Assembly: GCA_019428955.1 (NCBI GenBank)
Contig: JAHYJF010000037.1
Location: 1 to 17,861 of the forward strand
DNA from: Burkholderiaceae bacterium
GTDB lineage: Bacteria; Pseudomonadota; Gammaproteobacteria; Burkholderiales; Burkholderiaceae_E
Length of the DNA: 17,861 nucleotides
Direction: 5' to 3'
Positions 1 through 6,892 of this stretch are shown one piece after another. A program made the position numbers and the translations under genes. The notes below the pieces were generated by a model. That model was not told the DNA's origin. It saw only the letters and a list, made by a program, of their open reading frames with translations, and did not search any database. Positions within the stretch are counted from its first letter, which is position 1; every line of letters starts with the position of its first letter.

Positions 1-227
1 CGCTTGCGCACCATAGCTGTCCGCTATGCGGTGGCCCGAACGCGTGCGCCGCGGCCGCTACCGGCAGCACCGCAGTGAAGTGCTGGTGCCTCGACGAGCG
101 GTTCGACGCCGGGCTGCTGGCGCGCGTCCCGGATGAACTCAAGCGCGTCGCCTGCATCTGCAGGAATTGTGCGCGGGAAGCCTCAGGGCAAGCAGCAGCA
201 ATCAATGCAACCGGCCACGACAAATGA
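1..227 (+). CDS. Cysteine-rich CWC family protein (C-terminal part, cut by window edge)
   Basis: An open frame enters from the left edge (first full codon at base 3) and ends at TGA 225-227. It reads CPLCGG early, then KCWC, then ACICRNCAR near the end. The spacing of a CPxCG knuckle, a CWC triplet and a final CxCxxC is that of the cysteine-rich CWC family, small proteins of unknown function presumed to bind zinc. The start codon lies outside the window. The stop overlaps the ATG of the following glutathione S-transferase gene (ATGA at 224-227), so the two are probably translationally coupled. The cysteine pattern makes the family call fairly safe; the biological role is unknown. Confidence 0.8.
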   Translation, partial: LAHHSCPLCGGPNACAAAATGSTAVKCWCLDERFDAGLLARVPDELKRVACICRNCAREASGQAAAINATGHDK

Positions 228-874
228 TCGAACTCTACTATTTCCCCGGTAATGCCAGCTTCACGCCGCACGTCCTGCTGCGCGAACTGGACATCCCCTT
301 TGCGCTCAGGCTGGTTGACCGCGGCGGGGGCGAACACAAGCAGGCCGCCTACCTCAAGCTAAATCCCAATGGCGCGATTCCGGTCTTGGTTGACGGCGAG
401 TTGGTCCTGTACGAAACCGCCGCCATCTGCCTGCACCTCGCCGACACCCACCCCGCTTCTAGGCTCATGCCGCCGCTGGGAACCGTCGAAAGGGCGCAGG
501 CCTATAAATGGCTGATCTGGGCGACCAACACCCTGCAAGCCACCCTGATGCACTATTTCTACCCCGAGCGCCTGGTCGATGCCGGCAACGCTGAGGGGGC
601 GTCGCAGGTCAAGGCGCATGCCGAGGCGCGAGTCGGCGAGCTGCTCGCGCAAATCGACCAGGAACTGGCGAGCCGCGATGCCCGTTGGTTCCTGGGCGAG
701 CAGTACAGTGTCATCGATCCCTACTTGTTCATGCTCTGCCGCTGGACGCGGGTCTTCTCCTTCCGGCCGGCCCGGGACTACCCGAACATCGCGCCCTACC
801 TTGCGCGTGTGCTCGAGCGCCCCGCGGTTCAGCACACGCTGGCAGCAGAGGGAATCAACGCCCCGTGGTACTGA
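224..874 (+). CDS. Glutathione S-transferase family protein
   Basis: This 216-residue protein has the normal length of a cytosolic GST. The thioredoxin-like N-terminal domain (about 1-75) begins MIELYYFPGNASFTPH, with Ser12 in the position often used to activate glutathione. NPNGAIPVL supplies the cis-proline (Pro53), and YETAAI (64-65) replaces the commoner ES glutathione-contact pair. The rest is the alpha-helical GST C-terminal domain. I chose ATG 224 over the upstream in-frame ATG at 167 because GSTs begin with this beta strand and because 224 overlaps the stop of the CWC gene. Such enzymes conjugate or reduce electrophilic substrates in the cytoplasm; the substrate cannot be read from sequence. 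Confidence 0.9.
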   Translation: MIELYYFPGNASFTPHVLLRELDIPFALRLVDRGGGEHKQAAYLKLNPNGAIPVLVDGELVLYETAAICLHLADTHPASRLMPPLGTVERAQAYKWLIWATNTLQATLMHYFYPERLVDAGNAEGASQVKAHAEARVGELLAQIDQELASRDARWFLGEQYSVIDPYLFMLCRWTRVFSFRPARDYPNIAPYLARVLERPAVQHTLAAEGINAPWY

Positions 875-899
875 CCCCGGCGGGCTGTAGCGCCGGGTC
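873..899. terminator. Possible terminator hairpin between convergent genes
   Basis: An inverted repeat lies on the GST stop codon: the left arm at 873-882 (GACCCCGGCG) pairs with the right arm at 891-899 (CGCCGGGTC) with one bulged C and an 8-base loop. It sits between the convergent GST and CoA-transferase genes, which end only 48 bases apart. Only a short T-poor run (GCTTTAT) follows on the plus strand, so an intrinsic terminator is uncertain. Confidence 0.4.
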
Positions 900-922
900 G
901 CTTTATCCTGCCGCGGAGTTGA

Positions 923-2512
923 CTAGCAAGGGTCTCTTGTCGTCGCGAGCATCGGCGTATTCGAGAAGATGCGCTGATCCATTGCGCGCAGATCTGCGGC
1001 GACCAGGACCGAACCGGGGCAATGGGACAGGATGTCGCGCTCCAGGTCGATCCCCGGCGCGATCTCGACCAGTTCCAACCGACCCTGCTCGAGCCTGAAG
1101 ACCGCCCGTTCGGTCACGTAGAGCACCCTGGTTCCCAGTTGCGCGGCGTAGGGACCGCTGAACGAAAGGTGTTCGACCTGGTCGACCAGCTTGCGGCTCC
1201 GACCCTCGCTAACGATGCGCAGCTTCCCGTCCGCAACCGCCACCTTGAGGCCGCCGGCGGTCAGGGTTCCCATGAACACCAGCGAGCGGGTCGACTGGGT
1301 GATGTTGATGAAGCCGCCAATGCCGGCCACCATCCGCGCCGGCCCGTCGCCGAACAGGCTGACGTTGACGTTGCCTCCCGGGTCGAACTGGGCGAGACCC
1401 AGAAAGGCCATGTCCAGCCCGCCGCCATCGTAGAAATCGAACTGGGCCGGCTGGTCGACGATCGCGTCGGGGTACGCGCTGGCGCCAAACGACAGGCCAT
1501 CTGCCGGCACCCCGCCGATAGGTCCGGCTTCGACGGTCAGCACGAAATCGTCGATCCCTTCCTCGTGGGCCACCGCGCCAACGCCCGCCGGCATGCCGAC
1601 CCCGAGGCTGACCACGCGGGGTCGTTGCGCTACCAGCTCGAGCAGCGCGCGGCGCTGGATGATCCGGCGCGCGTCGAGTGCCCCGCCGCCGGCCGTTCTT
1701 TCCGGCATCGGACCCTCGCCAAGATAGGCGGGATTGAAATGCTCGCCGAAGGTCATCCCGTGCACCGTCGGGTCGTCGCCGACCTCGACCAGGTAATCGA
1801 CCAGGATCCCGGGAACCCTGACATCGGCGGCCCGCGCCCGCCCCGGGTTGATGCGTTTGACCTGGGCGATCACGATGCCGCCGCTGTTGTGGGCGGCCTG
1901 GGCGATGGCCAGCAATTCATGGTGGAACGGCTCGTGTTCGGCGGTGATGTTGCCCGCGGCGTCGGCGCTGGTGCCGCGCACCAGCGCGCAGTCGATCGGG
2001 AAGGGCAGGTAGCGCAGCATTTCCTGGCCGCCAATCTCGATCAGTTCGACCAGTTCCTCGGTGGTCCGCTCGTTGAGGCGAGCGCCGCCGTGGCGCGGGT
2101 CGACGAAAGTGTGCAGGCCGATCGGCGTGACCACCCCCGGCTTGCGCCCGGCGATCGCGCGGTAGAGGTGGGTGATGACTCCCTGGGGCAGGTTGTAGGC
2201 CTCAGCGGCGTTGTCCAGCGCCAGGCGCGAGAGTCGCGGCGCAGAGCGCCAGTGGCCGCCGATGATGCGTCTGGTCAGGCCGGCATTGCCGAAGTGGTTG
2301 ACGCCGCGCGCGCCGCGATCGCCCTGTCCCGCGGAGTAGACCAGGGTGAGGTCGCGCGGTTGACCGCTTTCCAGGAAGCGCTTTTCGAGCGCAGCGGTGA
2401 CGGCTTCGGCGTGGCCGACGCCGACGAAACCGGCGCTGGCCACCGTCCAGCCGCTGCTGATCAGCGCGGCGGCCTGCGCAGCACTGACCCGCTCGGGCGG
2501 GCGAATCGGCAC
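923..2512 (-). CDS. Fused acyl-CoA:acetate/3-ketoacid CoA-transferase (YdiF-like, family I)
   Basis: This 529-residue protein matches the length of single-chain family I CoA-transferases, in which the alpha and beta subunits (AtoD/AtoA type) are fused. The N-terminal half carries the glycine-rich entry SAGFVGVGHAEAV (about 26-38). The C-terminal half has SLGVGMP (about 302-308) and the catalytic-glutamate motif LTVEAGPIGGVP, with Glu328 expected to form the glutamyl-CoA thioester. These enzymes move CoA between short-chain acyl-CoAs and free acids such as acetate, acetoacetate or propionate in the cytoplasm. The start is GTG at 2512, seven bases after the stop of the preceding 104-residue ORF, with no clear Shine-Dalgarno and inside a perfect inverted repeat (2503-2521), which suggests coupled translation. 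It is last in a three-gene minus-strand unit. The acyl specificity is not predictable. Confidence 0.92.
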   Translation of the reverse strand: MPIRPPERVSAAQAAALISSGWTVASAGFVGVGHAEAVTAALEKRFLESGQPRDLTLVYSAGQGDRGARGVNHFGNAGLTRRIIGGHWRSAPRLSRLALDNAAEAYNLPQGVITHLYRAIAGRKPGVVTPIGLHTFVDPRHGGARLNERTTEELVELIEIGGQEMLRYLPFPIDCALVRGTSADAAGNITAEHEPFHHELLAIAQAAHNSGGIVIAQVKRINPGRARAADVRVPGILVDYLVEVGDDPTVHGMTFGEHFNPAYLGEGPMPERTAGGGALDARRIIQRRALLELVAQRPRVVSLGVGMPAGVGAVAHEEGIDDFVLTVEAGPIGGVPADGLSFGASAYPDAIVDQPAQFDFYDGGGLDMAFLGLAQFDPGGNVNVSLFGDGPARMVAGIGGFINITQSTRSLVFMGTLTAGGLKVAVADGKLRIVSEGRSRKLVDQVEHLSFSGPYAAQLGTRVLYVTERAVFRLEQGRLELVEIAPGIDLERDILSHCPGSVLVAADLRAMDQRIFSNTPMLATTRDPC

Positions 2513-2521
2513 TGCCGATTC
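2503..2521 (-). promoter_or_regulatory. Perfect inverted repeat enclosing the GTG start of the CoA-transferase
   Basis: GAATCGGC at 2503-2510 and GCCGATTC at 2514-2521 are perfect reverse complements separated by three bases. In the minus-strand mRNA this forms an 8-bp stem with loop AGU. The GUG start codon sits at the apex, and the UGA stop of the upstream gene (2520-2522) opens the 5' arm. Such a hairpin would hide the start from free ribosomes, while ribosomes finishing the upstream gene would melt it. It could alternatively be an operator. The repeat is seen directly; the function is inferred. Confidence 0.45.
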
Positions 2522-2834
2522 AGTAGGTAATGGTCATGGCTTCGACATCGACGCTGATTGAGCCCCTGCCGAGCGCTCCGATGGCGTGCCTGGCGAAGTC
2601 ATGGCCCCAGTCGCTGTCGTCCTGGAATCGACGCTGTCCGGCCGCTTGGGCCACCACCAGCACCTTGTCGGCGATCAGCACCTTGCCTGAGGGGCGCAAG
2701 GGCTCGGCCCCCAGCTCGACAAATTGCTTGTCGAGCCATTGCCCGGAGACCATGCGGTCCGCAACCTGCTCATCGCGCAATACATACTGGAACTTGAGGT
2801 TCGGTGCGAACCGTACGGTGACTTCTACGCTCAT
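2520..2834 (-). CDS. Unrecognised 104-residue protein in the CoA-transferase operon
   Basis: The start is ATG at 2834, preceded by GAGGAAGAC (a good Shine-Dalgarno, GAGGAA). The product is soluble, without signal peptide, transmembrane segment or cysteines, and has mixed alpha/beta character: a strand-rich N-terminus (SVEVTVRFAPNLKFQYVL), a central stretch around KVLIADKVLVVAQA, and a strand-like end (SISVDVEAMTITY). I do not recognise the family. It lies 41 bases after the DUF1840 gene and 7 bases before the CoA-transferase, so all three are likely one transcript. Its short length and position suggest an accessory protein, but no function can be assigned. Confidence 0.7.
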   Translation of the reverse strand: MSVEVTVRFAPNLKFQYVLRDEQVADRMVSGQWLDKQFVELGAEPLRPSGKVLIADKVLVVAQAAGQRRFQDDSDWGHDFARHAIGALGRGSISVDVEAMTITY

Positions 2835-2875
2835 GTCTTCCTCGGTAGATCTCTTGGTCTGGAACCTGGAACTGC

Positions 2876-3205
2876 CTAAACGCCCCAGGTGACGTCCTTG
2901 CCGGCGCGGTGGGCATCTTGCAGCATTTCGATGAATGGGTAGGCTCGCTGGGCTAGCGAGACCGCCACGCCATCCTGGTCCTCGTCGTTCGGATCCACAT
3001 CACCCCCGCTTTCTCGCGTATCTTGCGGGCTGGCCTCGGATTCCTCGACCGCTTTATGCAATGCCGCGATAGCCGCCGGGATCTGTTCCACGGTAATAAT
3101 GCCGGTATGTCCGGACTCCTTGCCGATAATGGCGAGAACATGCTCGGCAACCGATTGAATCATGAACACGCTGCCCGTGGCACGCGACTTGAATTGGTAG
3201 AGCAT
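2876..3205 (-). CDS. DUF1840 family protein
   Basis: The 109-residue product starts MLYQFKSRATGSVFMI and ends with the family-typical C-terminus, VSLAQRAYPFIEML followed by AGKDVTWGV. The conserved IIGKE element is near residue 27, and an acidic linker rich in D, E and S lies at about 55-80. DUF1840 proteins are small cytoplasmic proteins of unknown function that I know mainly from betaproteobacteria. The ATG at 3205 follows an unusually strong ribosome-binding site (AAAGGAGGAAAAATAA), implying good expression. This is the first gene of the minus-strand unit and is divergent from the MFS transporter. Confidence 0.88.
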   Translation of the reverse strand: MLYQFKSRATGSVFMIQSVAEHVLAIIGKESGHTGIITVEQIPAAIAALHKAVEESEASPQDTRESGGDVDPNDEDQDGVAVSLAQRAYPFIEMLQDAHRAGKDVTWGV

Positions 3206-3380
3206 TTATTTTTCCTCCTTTTTTCGCGAAGGTTTCCGGCCCTTTGACTTCAATACGCAATCTTAACAGTCCTTCAGCCAGCATGGTCAGTCTACTACCA
3301 ACTGACGAAACCTCGCCGCCACGCCGGGGACTTGTTGCGCTGCGCGGGCCGCGTGCTCCAGCGAAACTGGGCGCAAGCCA
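3206..3380. other. Divergent intergenic region (promoters presumed)
   Basis: These 175 bases separate the divergent DUF1840 and MFS genes and must hold promoters for both. Except for the purine-rich Shine-Dalgarno of DUF1840 (about 3212-3222), I find only a weak minus-strand -10-like TAAGAT near 3260-3266 and no convincing -35 partner. Nothing resembling a gene, an RNA or a strong operator is visible. Confidence 0.4.
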
Positions 3381-4640
3381 ATGAACACGACGCTCTCCAG
3401 GGGAGCCGCGGTACGGGTCTTCCTGTGCTTTGCGGCGGGTTATTTTATGTCCTTCGCGCTGCGTTCGGTCAATGCCGTGATCGCCCCTGAACTGGTGCGC
3501 GAGTTCGCCTTGAGCAACGCGCAACTGGGATCGCTCTCGAGCGCCTACTTCCTGTCCTTCGCGGCGCTCCAGTTGCCGCTGGGCGTGGCGCTGGACCGGT
3601 TCGGGTCGCGGCGCACCGATTCCGGATTGCTGCTCTTTGCGGCGCTCGGTTGTGCGCTGTTTGCCATGGCGCAGGGCGTGACCTCCATGTGGCTCGCGCG
3701 CGCGCTCATCGGCGCCGGCGTTGCCGGCGGGCTGATGGCGCCGCTGCGCGCGTTCCGTTTCTGGTACGCGCCCGAGCGCCAGCAGCAACTGGTGGCATGG
3801 ATGCTGGTGGCCGGCACCCTGGGAGCGTTGTCGACCACTGTCCCCGTCCGGTTGGCGATGCCGCTGCTCGGCTGGCGCGGCGTCTTTTGGGTGGCCTGCG
3901 GCTTGCTGCTTGCCTCCAGCGCCGCCATCTGGACCCTGCTGCCGCGGGGCGAACGTGCCGGGCAGGCCGATCCCGGCGGCGGCGCTCTCTGGCTCGGTTA
4001 CCGCGAGGTGTTTGCCAGCCGCTACCTGTGGCGCTTCGCGGTAGTCGGCATAGTGATCCACGCGAGCTTCATTTCGCTCCAGAGCCTTTGGGCCGGGCCG
4101 TGGTTCGTGACCGTGCTGGAGATGTCGCCAGTCCAGGCCGCCGAGACGCTGTTTGCCTTCAATCTGGTGCTGATGTTCGCGTTTCTCGGACTGGGCTGGG
4201 TGGTGCCGCGCATCGAGCGCCGCGGCTGGTCGGTGTTGCGGGTGGTGTCGATCGGAACCGGGCTGGTGCTGGCAGTGCAGGTCGGCATTGGGGTTTCGGG
4301 GGGCGCGATCGCGGTAGCACTTTGGCTCGCGCTGGCGGTGCTGGCCACCCACTTCACGCTGATCCAGACGCATGTGAGCCTGAGCTTCCCGGAGCACCTG
4401 ACGGGCCGGGCATTCACCGCCTACAACCTGCTGACCTTCATCGGCATCTTCACGTCGCAGTCGCTGTTCGGCTGGATCGTCGATACGGTGCGCCAGTTCG
4501 TGACCAGCGACCCCGATGCGTTCCGGGCCGCCTGGCTGATCTGGGTCGGGATCGAGCTGGTCGCCTTCTCGGTGCTGATCTTCTGGCGGGTGGCGCCACC
4601 GGGCAAGGAGGTCGGTTATGACGCCCAGCCCGGGTCCTGA
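3381..4640 (+). CDS. Major facilitator superfamily transporter
   Basis: This 419-residue, strongly hydrophobic protein has about 12 predicted transmembrane helices. The MFS motif A region lies between helices 2 and 3 (GVALDRFGSRRT, about 68-79). Further family features are the helix-4/5 sequence ARALIGAGVAGGLMAP (about 105-120) and a central cytoplasmic loop around residues 190-205. Length and topology are normal for a proton-coupled MFS carrier of the inner membrane. No subfamily motif allows a substrate call. ATG 3381 has only a weak upstream purine stretch. The stop is 40 bases before the probable start of the DUF2721 gene. Confidence 0.9.
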   Translation: MNTTLSRGAAVRVFLCFAAGYFMSFALRSVNAVIAPELVREFALSNAQLGSLSSAYFLSFAALQLPLGVALDRFGSRRTDSGLLLFAALGCALFAMAQGVTSMWLARALIGAGVAGGLMAPLRAFRFWYAPERQQQLVAWMLVAGTLGALSTTVPVRLAMPLLGWRGVFWVACGLLLASSAAIWTLLPRGERAGQADPGGGALWLGYREVFASRYLWRFAVVGIVIHASFISLQSLWAGPWFVTVLEMSPVQAAETLFAFNLVLMFAFLGLGWVVPRIERRGWSVLRVVSIGTGLVLAVQVGIGVSGGAIAVALWLALAVLATHFTLIQTHVSLSFPEHLTGRAFTAYNLLTFIGIFTSQSLFGWIVDTVRQFVTSDPDAFRAAWLIWVGIELVAFSVLIFWRVAPPGKEVGYDAQPGS

Positions 4641-4664
4641 TTGGTATCATCTGATTGACACCAA
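4641..4664 (+). promoter_or_regulatory. Short inverted repeat before the DUF2721 gene
   Basis: TTGGTATC at 4641-4648 and GACACCAA at 4657-4664 are complementary except for one base and are separated by 8 bases. They begin directly after the MFS stop codon. The left arm contains TATCAT (4645-4650), a reasonable -10 hexamer, and the right arm runs into the Shine-Dalgarno AAGGAG. It may be an operator over a promoter or an RNA hairpin near the ribosome-binding site. The symmetry is visible; the function is a guess. Confidence 0.3.
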
Positions 4665-4680
4665 GAAGGAGAGCGCCGCG

Positions 4681-5136
4681 ATGTTGAGCCAGCCGCTAGA
4701 CGTCAACAACGTATCCCAGGCGATCCAGCTCGCGCTCGGCTCGGTCTTTCTGCTTACCGGCATCGCCGGCATGCTCAACGTCATGACGGGGCAGCTCTCG
4801 CGCATCATCGTCCGGGGTCGCCGACTGGCCGAGGACGCGTTACTGCCCGAGCCAAAGGTGCGCGAATCGGTCAATGACGAACTGCGCGAGCTTGAACACC
4901 GCCGACACCTCGCGAGCGCCGCGATTACTGCCTGTACCCTGGCGGCCTTGTTGGTATGCATGGTGATCACCGCGCTGTTCGTGGAAGTGATGTTCCATGC
5001 CCCGCTCGAGTGGCTGGTCGGAGCGCTCTTTACGGGCGCTACCCTGGCCCTGGTCGCGGGCCTGGCTTTCTTCTTGCGTGAGGTTCGGCTGGCAACTCGA
5101 ACAATTCGAATCCCGATAGCGGGTTTCAAGCTCTAG
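4681..5136 (+). CDS. DUF2721 family membrane protein
   Basis: The product is 151 residues from ATG 4681, which follows the Shine-Dalgarno AAGGAGAG. An earlier in-frame ATG at 4618 lies inside the MFS gene and lacks such a site. The N-terminus (VSQAIQLALGSVFLLTGIAG) forms the first membrane helix and carries the DUF2721 pattern, followed by NVMTGQLSRIIVRGRRL and a charged soluble segment rich in E and R (about 50-80). Two more helices follow (about 80-105 and 112-135). DUF2721 proteins are inner-membrane proteins of unknown function. Confidence 0.85.
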   Translation: MLSQPLDVNNVSQAIQLALGSVFLLTGIAGMLNVMTGQLSRIIVRGRRLAEDALLPEPKVRESVNDELRELEHRRHLASAAITACTLAALLVCMVITALFVEVMFHAPLEWLVGALFTGATLALVAGLAFFLREVRLATRTIRIPIAGFKL

Positions 5137-5172
5137 GCTCGGTGCCAAGTGCTGCCAAACCACGTGCCAGAA

Positions 5173-5367
5173 ATGCCGCAGAGCAATCTTGCCGGCCTGG
5201 GCAAGACCGCGATGCAGGTCTTCGCCGTCCTGTGCCTGATCGCGTACTTCGTGCTGCTGGCCTACAAAGGCAGCATGGACTTCTCTGCCCTGGCGCAGAT
5301 GTACCCAGGCGATGAATTCTGGTCAGCCCTGGGGCGGCACCTGCTCCGCAACCTGGGAGGAGGCTAG
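5173..5367 (+). CDS. Small single-helix membrane protein, unknown function
   Basis: From ATG 5173 the product is 64 residues; a GTG at 5149 would add eight more, and neither start has a clear Shine-Dalgarno. One hydrophobic helix (MQVFAVLCLIAYFVLLAY, about residues 14-31) is followed by a soluble tail ending HLLRNLGGG. The helix-plus-conserved-looking tail suggests a real small membrane protein. It follows DUF2721 by about 36 bases in the same direction. I do not recognise the family. Confidence 0.55.
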   Translation: MPQSNLAGLGKTAMQVFAVLCLIAYFVLLAYKGSMDFSALAQMYPGDEFWSALGRHLLRNLGGG

Positions 5368-5421
5368 GATGTTTGCGGTAGCGCCGGGTCGGCGACTGGC
5401 TTGCGCTGACCAGGGACGGCC

Positions 5422-5580
5422 ATGAAGATCAAACAATACCAAGTGGATGCCTTCGCATCCCGGGCATTTGAAGGCAACCCGGCGGCCAACTTACTTGCGG
5501 GGTGAAAGCCGATCGTGTGATCCCTTGGGGCGAGGCGGTCACGTTCATGGAGGCGGAAATCAGCTTCGACGCCCGATTCT
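5422..5580 (+). pseudogene. Remnant of a PhzF-family (phenazine biosynthesis-like) epimerase/isomerase gene
   Basis: ATG 5422 opens a 27-codon frame, MKIKQYQVDAFASRAFEGNP and onward, that is the typical beginning of PhzF-family proteins. It stops at TGA 5503-5505. The next frame (from 5502) reads VKADRVIPWGEAVTFMEAEI, which resembles the extreme C-terminus of the same family (the DRV...G.AV..MEAEI region). Intact PhzF proteins are about 260-300 residues, so more than 200 codons have been lost from the middle and the join is out of frame. The DAF...EGNPAA start is intact, but without the catalytic core the product cannot work. The 3' limit is approximate. Confidence 0.7.
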
Positions 5581-5595
5581 ACAATAGGGGCGGCA

Positions 5596-5733
5596 ATGGC
5601 CAAGACACCTGAGTTCGATCTGGCAGCTGCTCACCGGTACTTCGCCGCGCACTGCTTCAACAGTGCCTGGGAACTGATCGGCAAGACCGATCGCAGCGCG
5701 GCGCAGAAGATTCGCGGCTTGTCAGCGAAGTAG
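5596..5733 (+). pseudogene. Truncated N-terminus of a conserved hypothetical protein
   Basis: A 45-codon ORF begins MAKTPEFDLAAAHRYFAAHC and continues FNSAWELIGKTDRSAAQ. This looks like the start of conserved, helical, repeat-like hypothetical proteins of roughly 130-150 residues. After residue 37 it turns into KIRGLSAK and stops, so the helical body is absent. It overlaps the tail frame of the PhzF remnant and is followed 18 bases later by the LysE-type gene. I recognise the N-terminal pattern from memory only, so the identity is tentative; the abrupt end fits the other deletions nearby. Confidence 0.45.
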
Positions 5734-5751
5734 CGCGTAACAGGATTTTCA

Positions 5752-6378
5752 ATGCTTGAAGCTTCCTGGCCCTTGTTCGTCATCGCATCGCTGGTGCTAA
5801 TCGTCACTCCGGGGCAGGACATGATCCTCGTCATGTCCCGCTCGGTCGCGCAAGGTCCGGCGGCCGGTGTGGCGACCGCTGCGGGCGTCAGCGTCGGCCT
5901 GGTGGGGCACACCCTACTGGCCACCCTGGGACTGGGCGCGGTCCTGCGCACCTCGGAATGGCTGTTCATTGCCCTCAAGCTCGTGGGCGCGGCCTACCTG
6001 ATCTATCTCGGGGTCGGGCTGGTGCGGACCCGGGGTGCGATGCTCTTGACGCAGGCAGCGCCCCGGCGTTCGTTGCGGCGCCTGTTCTTCGATGGCGCGA
6101 TCTCCAATGTTTCGAACCCCAAAATAGCGGTCTTCTACTTCGCATTCCTGCCGCAGTTCGTGACTCCCGGGGCGGTTCGCCCAACCGTGACGGTGTTCGT
6201 GCTTGGGTTGGTGTTCGCCGCCCTGACCTTCCTGGTCAAGGGGCCGATCGGATTGATCGCCGGCCGGTTGTCGGGCTGGCTGCGGGCCCGACCCGCTGCC
6301 CTCACCGGCTTGTACCGTTCCAGCGGCGCAGTGTTGCTGCTGCTGGGTATCAAGCTGGCCTTCGAACGCCGGGCCTGA
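5752..6378 (+). CDS. LysE/RhtB family translocator
   Basis: The 208-residue, six-helix inner-membrane protein has normal length for the family. The LysE/RhtB signature is clear: TPGQDMILVMSRSVAQGPAA (about 19-38) is followed by an alanine/glycine-rich helix (GVSVGLVGHTLLATLGLG). The second half contains the conserved FFDGAISNVSNPKIAVFYFA region (about 111-130). These exporters remove amino acids or related small molecules such as homoserine lactone. ATG 5752 has AGGA seven bases upstream. It starts a tightly spaced run of six plus-strand genes. Confidence 0.93.
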   Translation: MLEASWPLFVIASLVLIVTPGQDMILVMSRSVAQGPAAGVATAAGVSVGLVGHTLLATLGLGAVLRTSEWLFIALKLVGAAYLIYLGVGLVRTRGAMLLTQAAPRRSLRRLFFDGAISNVSNPKIAVFYFAFLPQFVTPGAVRPTVTVFVLGLVFAALTFLVKGPIGLIAGRLSGWLRARPAALTGLYRSSGAVLLLLGIKLAFERRA

Positions 6379-6393
6379 GTCCAGGATCAGAGA

Positions 6394-6858
6394 ATGAACG
6401 CTGCCGCGCACCCGATCGCCTTAAACCCCCAGTGGTTCCTCCCGGCGCTGGTCGTCGGCATGGTCGCCATCGCCGCCTTGCTCGCCTACCTGTCGGGGTG
6501 GCGCCGGCTCGCCAAACGCTTTCCGCCGGTCGCCCAGATCGATGGCGAACGCTTCTACTTTGCTTCGGCGAAGATGGGCATGGTTCCATGGTTCCAGATC
6601 AACTATGGGGTCTGCCTTATCATCACGGTCGGCAGGACTGGCATCTACGTCTCGATCTTCATGCCGTTTCGGCTCCTCTGCCCGGATTTCTTCCTGCCGT
6701 GGTCCGCGGTCGAGGGGGTCCAAGAGCAGTCGTCGGCGCTCAGTCGGCGCATGGTCGTGCGCGTCCACGGGTCGCCGGTGACCCTGGCCCTGCGTGGTTC
6801 GCTGGGCCATTGCGTGGCCGCCACCTACGCTGGGGCGATGGCAGCGGCCAGGCCCTGA
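6394..6858 (+). CDS. Membrane-anchored protein of unknown function
   Basis: This 154-residue protein has one N-terminal membrane helix (FLPALVVGMVAIAALLAYL, about 15-33) and a soluble remainder rich in predicted beta strands. The strands around IYVSIFMPFRLLCPDFFLPW and VVRVHGSPVTLALRG recall bacterial PH-like sheets, but the resemblance is too weak for a family call. ATG 6394 follows AGGATCAGAGA and begins 15 bases after the LysE-type gene, suggesting co-transcription. No catalytic motif is visible. Confidence 0.75.
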   Translation: MNAAAHPIALNPQWFLPALVVGMVAIAALLAYLSGWRRLAKRFPPVAQIDGERFYFASAKMGMVPWFQINYGVCLIITVGRTGIYVSIFMPFRLLCPDFFLPWSAVEGVQEQSSALSRRMVVRVHGSPVTLALRGSLGHCVAATYAGAMAAARP

Positions 6859-6892
6859 GCGGCGGTTCGGTTGAGAAAACGGGGAGTGTTCA

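Noticed and set aside
1022..2530. Plus-strand ORF of about 500 codons opposite the fused CoA-transferase
   Set aside because: The opposite strand carries a clear, full-length catalytic protein; this frame has low-complexity R/D/A/G-rich sequence without motifs.
3223..3281. Minus-strand frame upstream of DUF1840 reading LRIEVKGPETFAKKGG
   Set aside because: It looks protein-like but overlaps the DUF1840 ribosome-binding site, continues out of frame into that gene and has no ribosome-binding site of its own.
3054..4397. Long minus-strand ORF (447 codons) opposite the MFS gene
   Set aside because: Its composition is Q/H/R/G-rich with no recognisable domain, and it overlaps both the MFS coding sequence and the DUF1840 start. 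It is a GC-bias antisense frame.
887..5391. The 14-mer GTAGCGCCGGGTCG occurring at 887-900 and 5378-5391, both after gene ends
   Set aside because: One shared 14-mer in nearly 18 kb of GC-rich DNA is about what chance predicts, and the flanks do not match.
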